A stretch of 64,000 nt of DNA from Chitinophaga eiseniae. Lineage in GTDB: Bacteria > Bacteroidota > Bacteroidia > Chitinophagales > Chitinophagaceae. Below, piece by piece: positions 30,184 through 41,000 of the stretch. The stretch is taken from NCBI RefSeq assembly GCF_900167135.1, contig NZ_FUWZ01000002.1:708651-772650 (forward strand), in the 5' to 3' direction. Under the pieces are notes generated by a model. It made no database searches. It was given only the letters and a program-made list of their open reading frames with translations, and had not been told where the DNA came from. Made by a program: the position numbers and the translations under genes. Every line of letters starts with the position of its first letter. Position 1 is the first letter of the stretch.

Positions 30184-31446
30184 ATGCGTACTGTTACACT
30201 GAAAAGGGTTGTGGTTACCGGCATGGGAGCGCTAACACCTATCGGGAATGATGTAAACACTTTTTGGAGCAATCTGAAGGCAGGCGTGAGCGGCGCCGGG
30301 CCCATCACAAAATTTGACACCACAGCGTTCAAAACCAAATTTGCCTGTGAAGTCAAAGGTTTTGATGTGGAAAAATATATGGAAAAGAAGGAGGCCCGCA
30401 AAATGGACAACTTCACGCAGTACGCGATGGCAGCTGCCCATGAAGCGGTAGCAGACGCCGGCCTCGACAAGGAAGGAATTGACAAAACCAAAATAGGCGT
30501 GATCTGGGCTTCCGGAAACGGCGGCATGCTCACGTTCGAAGAACAGATCGTTGAATTTACCCAGGCCAACTTTGTGCCTAAGTTCAACCCGTTCTTTATT
30601 CCCAAGCTGATCTGCGATATCGCGGCAGGACAGATCGCCATGAAATACGGTTTCATGGGTATCAACTTCTGCACCGTGTCTGCCTGCGCTTCTTCTTCCA
30701 GCGGCCTGGTAGACGCTTTCAACTATATCCGGCTCGGTAAGGCCAACGCCATCGTTGCCGGCGGTTCCGAAGCACCCGTAACACGTGCAGGCATCGCAGG
30801 CTTTAACGCCCTCAAAGCGCTGTCTACCCGCAATGAAGATCCGGAACACGCTTCCCGCCCGTTCGATACAGAACGTGACGGCTTCGTAATGGGTGAAGGC
30901 GCCGGCGCTATCGTCCTCGAAGAATACGAACACGCTATCGCCAGAGGTGCTACCATCTACGGTGAAATGATCGGCGGCGCCATGACCTGCGACGCCTACC
31001 ACCTCACCGCCACCCACCCTGAAGGCCTCGGTGCCAGACTGGGTATGGAACAGGCACTGGAAGACGCCGGCGTAAGCACTACCGACGTAGACTATATCAA
31101 CTCCCACACCACCTCCACACCGGTAGGCGACGTGAGCGAGCTGAAAGCCATCGTAGCGGCCTTCGGTGACCACGCTGAAAAAGTAAATATCAGCGCCACC
31201 AAGTCCATGACCGGCCACCTGCTGGGCGCTGCCGGCGCTATCGAGGCCATCGCCTGCATCAAAGCCACACAGGAAGATATCGTTCCTCCCACCATCAACA
31301 CCACCGTGCTGGGCGAAGGTATCCCTACCAACCTGAACCTCACCCTGGGTAAAGCACAAAGCCGTCCGGTAAATATTGCCATGAGCAATACCTTCGGTTT
31401 CGGCGGCCACAACGCCATCGTGGTATTTAAAAAATATACCAAATAA
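30184..31446 (+). CDS. fabF: 3-oxoacyl-ACP synthase II
   Basis: A 420-residue cytosolic condensing enzyme of fatty-acid elongation, joining malonyl-ACP to acyl-ACP. The start is MRTVTLKRVVVTGMGALTPIG. The Cys-His-His triad is intact: Cys-168 in TVSACASSSSG, His-308 in INSHTTSTPVGD and His-345 in SMTGHLLGAAG. The C-terminal GFGGHNAIVVFK is standard. The first His motif has SHTT where many FabF proteins have AHGT, a small deviation. It is monocistronic, with its own promoter and terminator, and no acyl carrier protein gene adjoins it. Confidence 0.95.
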   Translation: MRTVTLKRVVVTGMGALTPIGNDVNTFWSNLKAGVSGAGPITKFDTTAFKTKFACEVKGFDVEKYMEKKEARKMDNFTQYAMAAAHEAVADAGLDKEGIDKTKIGVIWASGNGGMLTFEEQIVEFTQANFVPKFNPFFIPKLICDIAAGQIAMKYGFMGINFCTVSACASSSSGLVDAFNYIRLGKANAIVAGGSEAPVTRAGIAGFNALKALSTRNEDPEHASRPFDTERDGFVMGEGAGAIVLEEYEHAIARGATIYGEMIGGAMTCDAYHLTATHPEGLGARLGMEQALEDAGVSTTDVDYINSHTTSTPVGDVSELKAIVAAFGDHAEKVNISATKSMTGHLLGAAGAIEAIACIKATQEDIVPPTINTTVLGEGIPTNLNLTLGKAQSRPVNIAMSNTFGFGGHNAIVVFKKYTK

Positions 31447-31472
31447 GCAGGTAACTGCTCAGAAATAGCTGT

Positions 31473-31514
31473 CAGCGAAGATCTTCCAAAAAAGGTCTTC
31501 GCTGCTCTTTTTTT
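31473..31514 (+). terminator. Terminator of fabF
   Basis: CAGCGAAGATC (31473-31483) pairs with the arm ending at 31504 through 11 positions, with one G-T wobble, followed by a T7-8 run at 31507-31514. Confidence 0.88.
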
Positions 31515-31561
31515 ATGCCCCTTCAATTCGTAATTATGGCGTAGCTTAGTAGTTTAATATT

Positions 31562-34441
31562 ATGGCAAAGAAAAAAGAGAATGTAACCGCCGCTCCCGCT
31601 CCGGAAATCATAGCAGATGACCAGATTGAAGTATTTGGCGCACGGGAGCATAACCTGAAAAACCTCGACCTGCAGTTGCCCAAAAATAAGCTGGTTGTCA
31701 TCACCGGCATCAGCGGAAGTGGAAAATCCTCCCTGGCTTTTGATACAATATATGCTGAAGGACAACGCCGTTACATGGAAAGTTTTTCCGCTTATGCCCG
31801 CCAGTTTATCGGCGATATGGAAAGACCTGATGTGGACAAAATCACCGGCCTTTCGCCCGTTATTTCCATAGAACAAAAAACCACCAACAAAAACCCGCGC
31901 TCTACAGTAGGCACCATCACGGAAATCTATGACTTCCTCCGCCTGCTCTTCGCCCGCGCCGGCCAGGCATACTCCTACAATACCAACAAGCGCATGACGC
32001 GCTTCTCGGAAGAAGAAATACAGGAGCATATTTTCAAACACTATCCCAAAAAGAAACTCGTGATCCTCGCACCTATGGTGCGCGGCCGTAAAGGGCACTA
32101 CCGCGAACTGTTTGAACAGGTACGCAAACAGGGCTATCTCAAAGTACGGGTGGATGGCGAAATACTCGACCTGAAAGAAAGAATGCAGGTAGACCGCTAC
32201 AAGATCCACGATATCGAACTGGTGATAGACCGCATACAGGTGCAGGAAGATGCCCGCACCCGCATCAGCCAGAGCGTGCAGAAAGCCCTTACCATGGGCA
32301 AAGGCCTCCTGTTTGTCATGGATAACGATACCAACAAGGTAAGCCAGTACAGCAAACAGCTGATGTGTGAAGAAACCGGTCTCTCCTACGAAGAGCCATC
32401 GCCCAACACCTTCTCCTTTAACTCACCCTATGGCGCCTGCCCGCGCTGTAAAGGCCTCGGCACCATCTATCAGATCGATATGGACGCCATCATCCCCGAT
32501 GAAAGCGCCTCCATCGAAAGCGGCGGCCTTAAACCACTGGGCGAAGCCAGAGATACCTTCACCTACAAACAGGTGCAGCAGCTGGCAAAAAAATATAAAT
32601 TCTCCCTCACCGGACCTATCTCCGCCATCCCCGAAAAAGCCCGCAACGTACTGCTGTACGGCGACGAAAACGGGAAGCTGGAAGTAGACCTCTCTTTCGA
32701 TGAGAGCTCCGATACCACCAAATATTCCACTGAATTTGAAGGCGTGGTCAACACCGTTCGCCGCTACTTCAACGACAGCAGCTCCGACCACGTGCGCTCC
32801 TGGGCCGAAAGCTTCATGGCGCTCAGCACCTGCCCGGAATGCAACGGCGCCCGCCTGAAAAAAGAAAGCCTCTACTTCAAAATAGATGAGAAAAATATTT
32901 CCGAGCTGGGTAACATGGACCTGGACCACCTGTTGAACTGGTTCAGCAACATCGAAGACCGCCTTGAGAAAAAACAAAACGCCATCGCCAAAGATATCCT
33001 CAAGGAAATACGCGAACGTCTCGGGTTTCTGCTCAACGTCGGCCTTAACTACCTGACGCTCAACAGGCCCACCCGCACGCTCAGCGGCGGCGAATCACAG
33101 CGCATCCGCCTCGCTACCCAGATAGGGTCCCAGCTGATGGGCATCACCTATATCCTCGACGAACCCAGCATCGGCCTGCACCAACGTGATAATATGCAGC
33201 TGATCGATGCCCTCCGCAACCTCCGCGAAATGGGCAACACCGTGATCGTAGTAGAACATGACAAAGACATCATGCTCCATGCCGACCACCTGGTAGACAT
33301 CGGTCCGGGCGCCGGCAAACACGGCGGCCAGATCATCGCGCAGGGCACGCCCAACCAGATACTCAAACTCAACACGCCCACCGCCGGATATCTCAACGGT
33401 AAACGCGCGATGGAAATACCCGCCGAACGCCGCAAAGGCAATGGCAACAGCCTGGAACTGAAAGGCGCTACCGGCAACAACCTGAAAAACGTCAACCTGA
33501 AACTGCCCCTCGGCACTTTTATCTGCGTGACCGGCGTTTCCGGCAGCGGTAAATCCACGCTGATCAATGAAACACTGTACCCGATACTCTCCAAACATGC
33601 CTATGACTCCAAAGCGGTACCAATGCCGTATAAAAGCGTCAAAGGCCTGGAACATATCGATAAGGTGATCGAAATAGACCAGTCACCCATCGGCCGTACC
33701 CCCCGCAGCAACCCTGCCACCTACTGCGGTTTCTTCACCGACATCCGTACGCTCTTCGCCTCCGTGCCGGAAGCCAAGATCCGCGGATATAACGCAGGCC
33801 GTTTCTCTTTCAACGTGAAAACAGGCCGCTGTGATGTTTGTGAAGGCGGCGGCATGCGCGTTATCGAAATGAACTTCCTGCCGGACGTATATGTGCACTG
33901 CGAAAAATGTAACGGCCGCCGTTACAACCGTGAAACACTGGAGATCCGCTACAAAGGAAAATCTATCTCCGACGTGCTGGACATGACGGTGGATGAAGCC
34001 GTCGAATTCTTCCAGGCCGTGCCCTGGATACACCGCAAAATCAAGACGCTACAGGACGTGGGACTGGGATACATCACCCTGGGCCAGTCTGCCGTGACCC
34101 TCTCCGGCGGTGAAGCGCAACGCGTGAAACTGGCGACGGAGCTGTCCAAGAAAGATACCGGCAAAACCATCTATATCCTCGATGAACCCACCACAGGGCT
34201 GCATTTCCAGGATATCGTGCTGCTGCTCAAAGTGCTGAATAAACTGGTGGACCGCGGCAATACCGTACTGGTGATAGAACATAACCTGGACGTCATCAAA
34301 ATGGCTGACTACATCGTAGACCTGGGCCCCGAAGGCGGCGCCGGCGGTGGTACCATCCTCTGTACCGGTACCCCCGAACAGATCATCACCTGTAAAGACA
34401 GCCATACCGCCCGCTTCCTCAAAAAGGAGCTGGGAATTTAA
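31562..34441 (+). CDS. uvrA: Excinuclease ABC subunit A
   Basis: A 959-residue DNA damage sensor of nucleotide-excision repair. Two ABC ATPase halves are present, with Walker A GISGSGKS at 49-56 and GVSGSGKS near 657. Signature [12 protein letters not shown] and [12 protein letters not shown] motifs occur in the first and second halves. Zinc-finger cysteines are present at [17 protein letters not shown] and the pair CDVCEGG...CEKCNG. The C-terminus is complete. The downstream DUF6452 gene starts 25 nt later. Confidence 0.98.
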   Translation: MAKKKENVTAAPAPEIIADDQIEVFGAREHNLKNLDLQLPKNKLVVITGISGSGKSSLAFDTIYAEGQRRYMESFSAYARQFIGDMERPDVDKITGLSPVISIEQKTTNKNPRSTVGTITEIYDFLRLLFARAGQAYSYNTNKRMTRFSEEEIQEHIFKHYPKKKLVILAPMVRGRKGHYRELFEQVRKQGYLKVRVDGEILDLKERMQVDRYKIHDIELVIDRIQVQEDARTRISQSVQKALTMGKGLLFVMDNDTNKVSQYSKQLMCEETGLSYEEPSPNTFSFNSPYGACPRCKGLGTIYQIDMDAIIPDESASIESGGLKPLGEARDTFTYKQVQQLAKKYKFSLTGPISAIPEKARNVLLYGDENGKLEVDLSFDESSDTTKYSTEFEGVVNTVRRYFNDSSSDHVRSWAESFMALSTCPECNGARLKKESLYFKIDEKNISELGNMDLDHLLNWFSNIEDRLEKKQNAIAKDILKEIRERLGFLLNVGLNYLTLNRPTRTLSGGESQRIRLATQIGSQLMGITYILDEPSIGLHQRDNMQLIDALRNLREMGNTVIVVEHDKDIMLHADHLVDIGPGAGKHGGQIIAQGTPNQILKLNTPTAGYLNGKRAMEIPAERRKGNGNSLELKGATGNNLKNVNLKLPLGTFICVTGVSGSGKSTLINETLYPILSKHAYDSKAVPMPYKSVKGLEHIDKVIEIDQSPIGRTPRSNPATYCGFFTDIRTLFASVPEAKIRGYNAGRFSFNVKTGRCDVCEGGGMRVIEMNFLPDVYVHCEKCNGRRYNRETLEIRYKGKSISDVLDMTVDEAVEFFQAVPWIHRKIKTLQDVGLGYITLGQSAVTLSGGEAQRVKLATELSKKDTGKTIYILDEPTTGLHFQDIVLLLKVLNKLVDRGNTVLVIEHNLDVIKMADYIVDLGPEGGAGGGTILCTGTPEQIITCKDSHTARFLKKELGI

Positions 34442-34466
34442 TATCTTGCCAACCGTAAACCAAGGA

Positions 34467-34982
34467 ATGAGAACGTTATACCAGATATTACTTACCTGCG
34501 CCGTGCTTGCCGGCATGATCGCCTGTGAGAATGAAACCAAGGTGTGCGACCAGGCACTCCGGGCAGATTTCCGCGTGCGTTTTCAGCGTGATTCCGTCCG
34601 CCGGATAAACGATACCACCTTCCTGCATAATGTACGCGACACCATTATGCCCAAAGTATCCGTTTATGCCATCAACAACGGCGTCAACATGGACTCCCTC
34701 TACAGAAGGCAGCCGCAGAAAGAAATCTTTCTGCCCTTCTCGCCGGTGGCGGACAGCTGTATTTTCGCGCTGCGCGTAGACTCCACCCTTACGCCGGATA
34801 CGCTCAGGTTTAAATACTCCCGGACCAAAAAATTCATATCCGCCGGCTGTGGATTCGGTACCACCTTTACGCTGGATACCGTTATCGCTACCCGGCATAC
34901 CATCGATTCTGTAGTTATTAATTCAAAGGTAGTCAACAGCAGTAATGATACGCACCTTACTTTGTTTTTCTTTAATCTGTAG
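34467..34982 (+). CDS. DUF6452 family lipoprotein
   Basis: A 171-residue putative lipoprotein: signal peptide MRTLYQILLTCAVLAGMIAC with lipobox and a following Cys (KVCDQALR). A beta-rich body follows (PKVSVYAINNGVNMDSLY and KFISAGCGFGTTFTLDTV). The pattern fits the DUF6452 family, whose members often lie beside DUF6048 genes, as here. The function is unknown. The start at 34467 is chosen because it yields the signal peptide; the frame is open further upstream inside uvrA. Its 3' end overlaps the next gene by 38 nt. Confidence 0.75.
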   Translation: MRTLYQILLTCAVLAGMIACENETKVCDQALRADFRVRFQRDSVRRINDTTFLHNVRDTIMPKVSVYAINNGVNMDSLYRRQPQKEIFLPFSPVADSCIFALRVDSTLTPDTLRFKYSRTKKFISAGCGFGTTFTLDTVIATRHTIDSVVINSKVVNSSNDTHLTLFFFNL

Positions 34983-35757
34983 TATCCTGTTGAGCCTCGC
35001 CGCACAGGCGCAAACACCGGCCAAACCGGCAGCCGCTAAAGCCGCTGCCGCCAAAACAGATACTACCCGTCAACCGGCGAAGGACACCACGGCCATCATC
35101 CCCGTGAAAGACAGCGTCGTACACATGCAGGGAGGTCTCCGCGTGGGACTGGACCTGAGCCGCATCGTGACTTCCATCTATTATCCCTACCGGAAAGAAG
35201 GAACTGCCGTGGCAGATGTCCGCCTGAACAGCAACCTGTATGCTGCGGCGGAAATAGGGTATACCAATACTCCCCACAGCGATAGCAACTACACCTACAA
35301 AGGCAGTGGCATGTTCATCTCCCTCGGAATAGATTATAACTTCCTGAAAAGACTGTACCCCTCCGAAAAAAATATGTTCTTTGGCGGTATCCGCTATGGG
35401 TTCTCTCACCTCACCTACGAGGTGCCGACCTATAAAATAAATGACCGTTACTGGGGAAACAACCTCACCGGCTCCATTCCCAAAACCAATGTCAATGCCC
35501 ACTGGGTGGAACTGGTACTGGGACTTAAAGCGGAAGTGCTCAAAAACTTCTTCCTGAGCTGGAGCCTGCACGAACGCATCATGATCAACAACGTCAAGTC
35601 TGATGAATTTACCCCACTGGTGATCCCCGGCTTCGGCAGCGGCTCCAAAAAAGCGGTGTTCGACATGCGGTACACCGTATCCTACCTGTTCCCGCTTTAT
35701 AAAATAACGGAACATATAAAACTGCCGAACGATAAAGACAAAAAGAAGAAAAAATAA
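34945..35757 (+). CDS. DUF6048 family outer-membrane beta-barrel protein
   Basis: A 270-residue exported protein: signal peptide (MIRTLLCFSLICSILLSLAAQAQ), an Ala/Lys/Thr/Pro-rich linker (about 24-50), then a beta-barrel-like body with alternating strands (GLRVGLDLSRI, FFGGIRYGFSHL, WVELVLGLKAEVL). A highly basic lysine tail ends the chain. This matches the DUF6048 family, a DUF6452 neighbour of unknown function. The overlap with the upstream gene implies translational coupling. Confidence 0.75.
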   Translation: MIRTLLCFSLICSILLSLAAQAQTPAKPAAAKAAAAKTDTTRQPAKDTTAIIPVKDSVVHMQGGLRVGLDLSRIVTSIYYPYRKEGTAVADVRLNSNLYAAAEIGYTNTPHSDSNYTYKGSGMFISLGIDYNFLKRLYPSEKNMFFGGIRYGFSHLTYEVPTYKINDRYWGNNLTGSIPKTNVNAHWVELVLGLKAEVLKNFFLSWSLHERIMINNVKSDEFTPLVIPGFGSGSKKAVFDMRYTVSYLFPLYKITEHIKLPNDKDKKKKK

Positions 35758-35777
35758 ATGCTGGTAATAAACAACAA

Positions 35778-35825
35778 GGAGGGCTTTCCTGTAAGCGACG
35801 TAGGTTACTTACACGAAAGCCCTCC
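35778..35825. terminator. Bidirectional hairpin at a convergent junction
   Basis: Arms 35778-35795 and 35808-35825 pair over 18 positions with a single mismatch around a 12-nt loop, between the ends of the convergent DUF6048 and acetyltransferase genes. No long T tract follows on either strand, so termination is plausible rather than certain. Confidence 0.6.
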
Positions 35826-35839
35826 CTGTATGATGGCAG

Positions 35840-36283
35840 TTAAGGTTTTACCATCTCGATATGAGGGATGCCATCTTCCATATACGTATCACTGGTCTGC
35901 TCAAAGCCCAGTGAGGTATAAAAGCGGTGCAGATATTGCTGCGCGCCTATTTTTATGGGCCCTTTACCATAAGCTGCTTCCACAGTTGCAATAGACTTTT
36001 CCATCAGCTGTCTGCCCGCGCCGGTACCCCTCGCCAGCTGCGAGGTGATTACCCTCCCGATAGAGGCCTCAGGATATTTAATACCCGGCCCGAACAAGCG
36101 GGTATACGCCACCAGTCGCCCTTCCGCATTACGTCCCATGAGATGCAACGCTTTCTGGTCGGAGTAATCCAGGTCCTGATAAGCACACTGTTGCTCCACC
36201 ACAAATACCTCATTGCGTAAATGCAGTACGTCATACAATTCCTGTACCGTCAGTTCATCAAATGCTTTAATTGTCCAGATCAT
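35840..36283 (-). CDS. GNAT family N-acetyltransferase, ElaA type
   Basis: A 147-residue acetyl-CoA-dependent acetyltransferase. The ElaA-type N-terminal signature LRNEVFVVEQQCAYQDLDYSD is present (split: LRNEVFVVEQQC, AYQDLDYSD), and the acetyl-CoA loop is GRVITSQLARGTGAGRQLM. The frame runs to 36322, but the ATG at 36283 (MIWTIKAFDELTVQEL) is the typical start and falls 95 nt from the divergent ABC gene. The acceptor is unknown. Confidence 0.88.
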   Translation of the reverse strand: MIWTIKAFDELTVQELYDVLHLRNEVFVVEQQCAYQDLDYSDQKALHLMGRNAEGRLVAYTRLFGPGIKYPEASIGRVITSQLARGTGAGRQLMEKSIATVEAAYGKGPIKIGAQQYLHRFYTSLGFEQTSDTYMEDGIPHIEMVKP

Positions 36284-36377
36284 CATTAGCCGGTTTATCA
36301 TAAAAATACTGGAAGCTTTCAATATTCCTGTTAATTTTATAGACGATACAAAGCCTCTTTAGCCCAATCAGGAAATC

Positions 36378-37868
36378 ATGGAAGAAACAAAGCGCCCGTT
36401 CCTCTCCCTGGAACATATCACTGTAAGATATCTCGATAAAACACTTTTCGACACCCTCAACTGGGACATACAGCAAAACGAGCAATGGGCCATCACAGGC
36501 CCCAGCGGTGCCGGCAAAACAGCACTGCTTAATACAGTCCTTGGCAAGTTCAATATTATCAACGGCGGCATCCACTATCATTTTTACGATGACTGGAGAA
36601 AAGAAAACACCGTCACCGACCCTTACTTCAACTACCGCAACCTGATAGCGCTGGTAGGCCATCATCATACTTTCCGTAATTTATCCAATACCACCACCGA
36701 CTTCTACTACCAGCAGCGGTTCAATAGTATGGACGCCGACAATTCCCCTACCGTCAGCGAATACCTTGATATCACCACGGTCCCCGACCTGGTGAGGCCG
36801 CTGAAAATAGCGCCGCTCATGGAAAAACGGCTGATCAAACTGTCCAACGGGGAAACGCGCCGCGTGATGATCGCCCGGGCCCTGCTGCAAAAACCACAGC
36901 TGCTCATGCTCGACAACCCCTACATCGGGCTGGACGTACAAACGCGGAAGGACTTCTCCGAAATGATCAATGAAATCATCCGCAACGGCTCTACTGTGCT
37001 GCTGGCCACTTCCCCACAGGAAATACCGGAACACATCACCCACGTGCTGACACTGGAAAACGGCGCCATCACCGGAAAATATACCCGTAGTGAATTTGTA
37101 CAACTACCGCTTCCACAGGTGCCGGACCTGCCGCTGCCAGCCATGGAGACGCAGAAAATAGCCGCTATCCTGCAACAGCACCAGCCAGCCACCTTCGAAA
37201 CCATCGTAAAGATGGAAGACGTGCGTGTGAAATATGGCGAAAACACCATCCTCGATCAAATCAACTGGACGGTAAAACCCAACGAAAAATGGGCGCTGCT
37301 GGGACATAACGGCGCCGGTAAATCCACGCTGCTGAGCCTCATCAATGGCGATAATCCACAGGCATATGCCAACAAACTCTGGTTGTTCGACCGCCGCAGG
37401 GGTAGCGGCGAAAGCATCTGGGATATCAAGAAAAAAACAGGATTCGTGTCGCCGGAGCTGCACCAGTACTTCACCTCCCGCGATAACTGCCTGCAGGTGG
37501 TCTGCTCCGGTTTCACCGACATCATCGGCAGCACTAAACCAGCCACTCCGGAACAAACAGACATTGCCAGGGCATGGATGGAAATACTGGAAATAGACGG
37601 GCATCAGAAAGCACCCTTCAAACAAGTGCCCGAAAGCGCCCAGCGCCTTTGCCTGCTCGCCAGGGCCCTCGTCAAAAATCCGCCGCTGCTCATCTTCGAC
37701 GAACCTTGCCAGGGGCTGGACCAACAACAGAAACAGCATTTCAAAAAAGTCATCGAAATGCTCTGTGACCATATGCCGGTAACACTGATCTATGTAACGC
37801 ATTACGAAGAAGAACTGCCCAACTGTGTAGATAAGTTCATGCGCCTCGCCAACGGCAGGATGATATAA
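36378..37868 (+). CDS. Tandem ABC ATPase (ModF/PhrA-like), no membrane domain
   Basis: A 496-residue protein with two ABC ATPase domains fused head to tail. Walker A motifs are GPSGAGKT (about 43) and GHNGAGKS (about 313). The first domain has a signature LSNGETRRVMIARALL and Walker B LLMLDNPYIGLD. The second has a degenerate signature (VPESAQRLCLLARALV) but a good Walker B LLIFDEPCQGLD. No transmembrane partner is nearby. ModF-like soluble twin ATPases share this layout, though their substrate role is unclear. It ends immediately before the inverted repeat. Confidence 0.88.
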   Translation: MEETKRPFLSLEHITVRYLDKTLFDTLNWDIQQNEQWAITGPSGAGKTALLNTVLGKFNIINGGIHYHFYDDWRKENTVTDPYFNYRNLIALVGHHHTFRNLSNTTTDFYYQQRFNSMDADNSPTVSEYLDITTVPDLVRPLKIAPLMEKRLIKLSNGETRRVMIARALLQKPQLLMLDNPYIGLDVQTRKDFSEMINEIIRNGSTVLLATSPQEIPEHITHVLTLENGAITGKYTRSEFVQLPLPQVPDLPLPAMETQKIAAILQQHQPATFETIVKMEDVRVKYGENTILDQINWTVKPNEKWALLGHNGAGKSTLLSLINGDNPQAYANKLWLFDRRRGSGESIWDIKKKTGFVSPELHQYFTSRDNCLQVVCSGFTDIIGSTKPATPEQTDIARAWMEILEIDGHQKAPFKQVPESAQRLCLLARALVKNPPLLIFDEPCQGLDQQQKQHFKKVIEMLCDHMPVTLIYVTHYEEELPNCVDKFMRLANGRMI

Positions 37869-37870
37869 TT

Positions 37871-38003
37871 ATTTACGGATTTGGGGATTTTTTGATTTTG
37901 GAATTTGGGGAATAAAAACCATGTATCCTTAAATTCCAAAATCAAAAAATCCCCAAATCCGTAAATCAAATAACCAAATATATAAATGTATAAATGAAAA
38001 AAT
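37871..38003. repeat. Perfect 36-bp inverted repeat built from phased octamers
   Basis: Left arm 37871-37906 and right arm 37931-37966 are perfectly complementary over 36 bp around a 24-nt loop. The left arm carries ATTT at 37871, 37879, 37887, 37895 and 37903. The right arm carries AAAT at 37931, 37939, 37947, 37955 and 37963, and the array continues past a 5-nt step at 37968, 37976, 37984, 37992 and 38000. The left side begins 2 nt after the ABC gene stop and the right side ends about 46 nt before the alpha-2-macroglobulin start. A strong RNA or DNA hairpin is expected. Confidence 0.92.
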
Positions 38004-38049
38004 AGTCGGATCTTCGCCAGGAATCGTTAATCACCATAATCCTTTCCTG

Positions 38050-41000
38050 ATGCACCCAACAAAACGGCTATTTGCTGTAGTAGCATTATTTGTTTCCCTG
38101 GTGGCACTGTCGCTGATCAGCGGCTGCCGAACCACCAAAAAAGAGATGAACCCCGGATTCGCGAAGTATATTGACGCCTATACAGCCGGTATCATCTCCA
38201 AACAAAGCCCCATCCGCATTCAACTGGCCGGGCAGGTAAACGTGACACATACCCAGAACGAACCACTTGATAAAGAGGTGTTCGACTTTTCCCCTTCCAT
38301 CAAAGGGAAATCCTACTGGGTAGACGCCACCACCATCGAATTCAGGCCCGACGAGAACCTGCAACCCGGCAAAACCTATCAGGCCAATTTTAAACTGGGC
38401 AAGATCATGGACGTGCCCTCAGACCTGAAATCTTTCGATTTCGAGTTTAAGGTTATCAAACCTTCCTTCTCGCTCGATATGTCGGGACTGAAAGCCAGTA
38501 CCAACACCACACTGGATAAGATGACCTACACCGGCGCCGTGTATACCGCCGATGTGGAAACGCCGCAGGCCATCGAAAAACTGATCACCGCCCGCTATGG
38601 CGGCAAAACACTGCCGGTCACCTGGCAGCATAACGCCGGCGAACGTACGTCGAAATTCACCATCGCCAATATAGACCGCGCCAATATCGCCCGGAACCTG
38701 GAACTCAGCTGGGACGGCTCCGCCCTCAAAGTGGACAACAGCGGTAAAAAAACCGTGGAGGTCCCAGCCGTAGGTGATTTCAAAGTACTGGACGTAAAAG
38801 CCATGTCTGACCCGGAACAACACCTGCTGGTGCAATTCTCTGATCCTGTCAGCGTAGCGCAAAGCCTTGAAGGCCTCATCGGCATCAGTGGTCAGGGTGA
38901 CCTCCGCTACACTATCGACGGCAGCGAAGTAAAAGTGTATTCGCCCGTTCGCCTCGAAGGCACCTATAACGCCGTGATCAATGAAGGTGTTATCAACATC
39001 ACCGACAAACGCCTCGGTAAATCCTACAGCGCCAACGTGAATTTCGAGAACACCATGCCGGCCGTAACGATTCCCGGCAAAGGCGTGATCCTCCCCGAAA
39101 GCAATAAACTGGTGATGCCGTTCGAAGCCGTCAACCTCAACGCGGTAGACGTCACCATCATCAAAATATACGAAAACAATGTACCGCAATACCTGCAGAC
39201 CAATAACCTCGACGGCGATGCGGAACTGCGACGTGTAGGCAAGCCCGTGGTAGAAAAAACCATCCGGCTGGATACCGATAAATCCGTTAACCTTCACAAG
39301 AAAAACCGCTTCTTCCTCGATCTCGATAAATTGCTCCGCACCGAACCCGGCGCTATTTACCGCATCACCATCGGTTTCCGCAAAGCTTATGCACTCACCG
39401 CCTGCACGGAAGTGAAGAAAGCAGACAGCACCAGCGAAGATGGTGAAGAAGCCGGCGAAGAAGATGAAAGTGAATACTACGGTTACAATGACAGTGGAAA
39501 ATTCGACGAGGACGACGACTTCTGGAACCGCTATGACAGCTACTATCCATACGGATACAACTGGAACCGCCGTAACGACGCCTGCTCCAATTCCTACTAC
39601 AACAAAGACAAATGGGCATCCCGTAACGTGATCTGCTCCAACATTGGCCTTATTGCCAAAAGAGGCAATAACAACAGCATGTTGGTAGCGGTAACGGATA
39701 TACGCGACACCAAACCGCTCACCGGCGTTGAACTGGAACTCCTCGATTACCAGCACCAGGTGATCTTCAAAACCAAGAGCGACGGCGAAGGTATGGCTAC
39801 CTTCGATCTGAAACGCAAGCCCTACCTGCTGATCGCGAAAAAAGACAATGAAAGAGGTTACCTCAAACTGGATGACGGCAACTCCCTGCCACTGAGCCGC
39901 TTTGATGTACAGGGCGAGGAAGTACAGAGCGGCATCAAAGGATTCCTCTATGGTGAAAGAGGCGTGTGGCGCCCCGGTGATTCCATCTACCTGACGTTTA
40001 TGCTGGAAGACAAAGACAAAAAGCTTCCGGCAGACCACCCTGTCACCCTGGAACTGTACAATCCTAAAGGCCAGCTGTACAAGCGCATCAACCAGCATGA
40101 GAACCTGAACGGTTTTTATAGCTTCGCCACCGCTACCCAACCGGAAGACCCTACCGGCAGCTGGGTAGCTAAAGTAAAAGTAGGCGGCGCTACCTTCCAG
40201 AAAAATGTACGCATAGAAACCGTGAAGCCTAACAGGCTGAAGATAAAAATCGACTTTGGCAGCAATACCGCGCTGTCCAAAACCGGTACCACCGGTAATC
40301 TCTCGGCCATGTGGATGTTTGGCGCTACTGCCCAGCACCTGAAAGCCAAGGTAGATGTGACATTGATACAGGCGTCTACCAGCTTTAAAAATTTCTCCGG
40401 TTTCACCTTTGATGACCCGGTAACCCATTTTGAAACAGAAAACAAAACCATCTTCGAAGGACCGCTGAGCGAAACAGGTTCCGCGCCCATCAAAACCGAT
40501 ATTCAACTCGGTAAACTGGCGCCCGGGCAGCTGAAAGCCAACTTCGAAGTAAAAGTATTTGAGCCGGGTGGCGATTTCAGCATCGACCACTTCTCCATGC
40601 CCTACAATCCATTCACTTCCTACGTGGGATTGCGGTTACCGGAGGGCGACCGTACCACCGGTATGCTGCTCACAGACAAATCTCATACCGTTGAAATTGT
40701 GGATGTAGACGACAACGGCCGCCTTACCACCGGCACCCGCGAGGTACAGGTAGAACTGTATAAAGTACGCTGGAGATGGTGGTGGGACCAGGGAGAATCC
40801 GAATATTCCAACTTCACACAGGACAGCTACAACCAGCTCCTGAGCAAGGAAACCGTCACCCTGAACAACGGTAAAGGTCAATGGTCGCTGCGTATCAATC
40901 AGCCTGACTGGGGCCGTTACCTTGTGCGTGTAAAAGACCTGCAGAGCGGTCATACTTCCGGTAAGTCCGTATACATAGACTGGCCCGGATGGGCAGAACG

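Noticed and set aside
38419..40590. A 723-codon minus-strand frame inside the alpha-2-macroglobulin gene
   Set aside because: Antisense shadow; length follows from codon usage on the coding strand. No start context or family.
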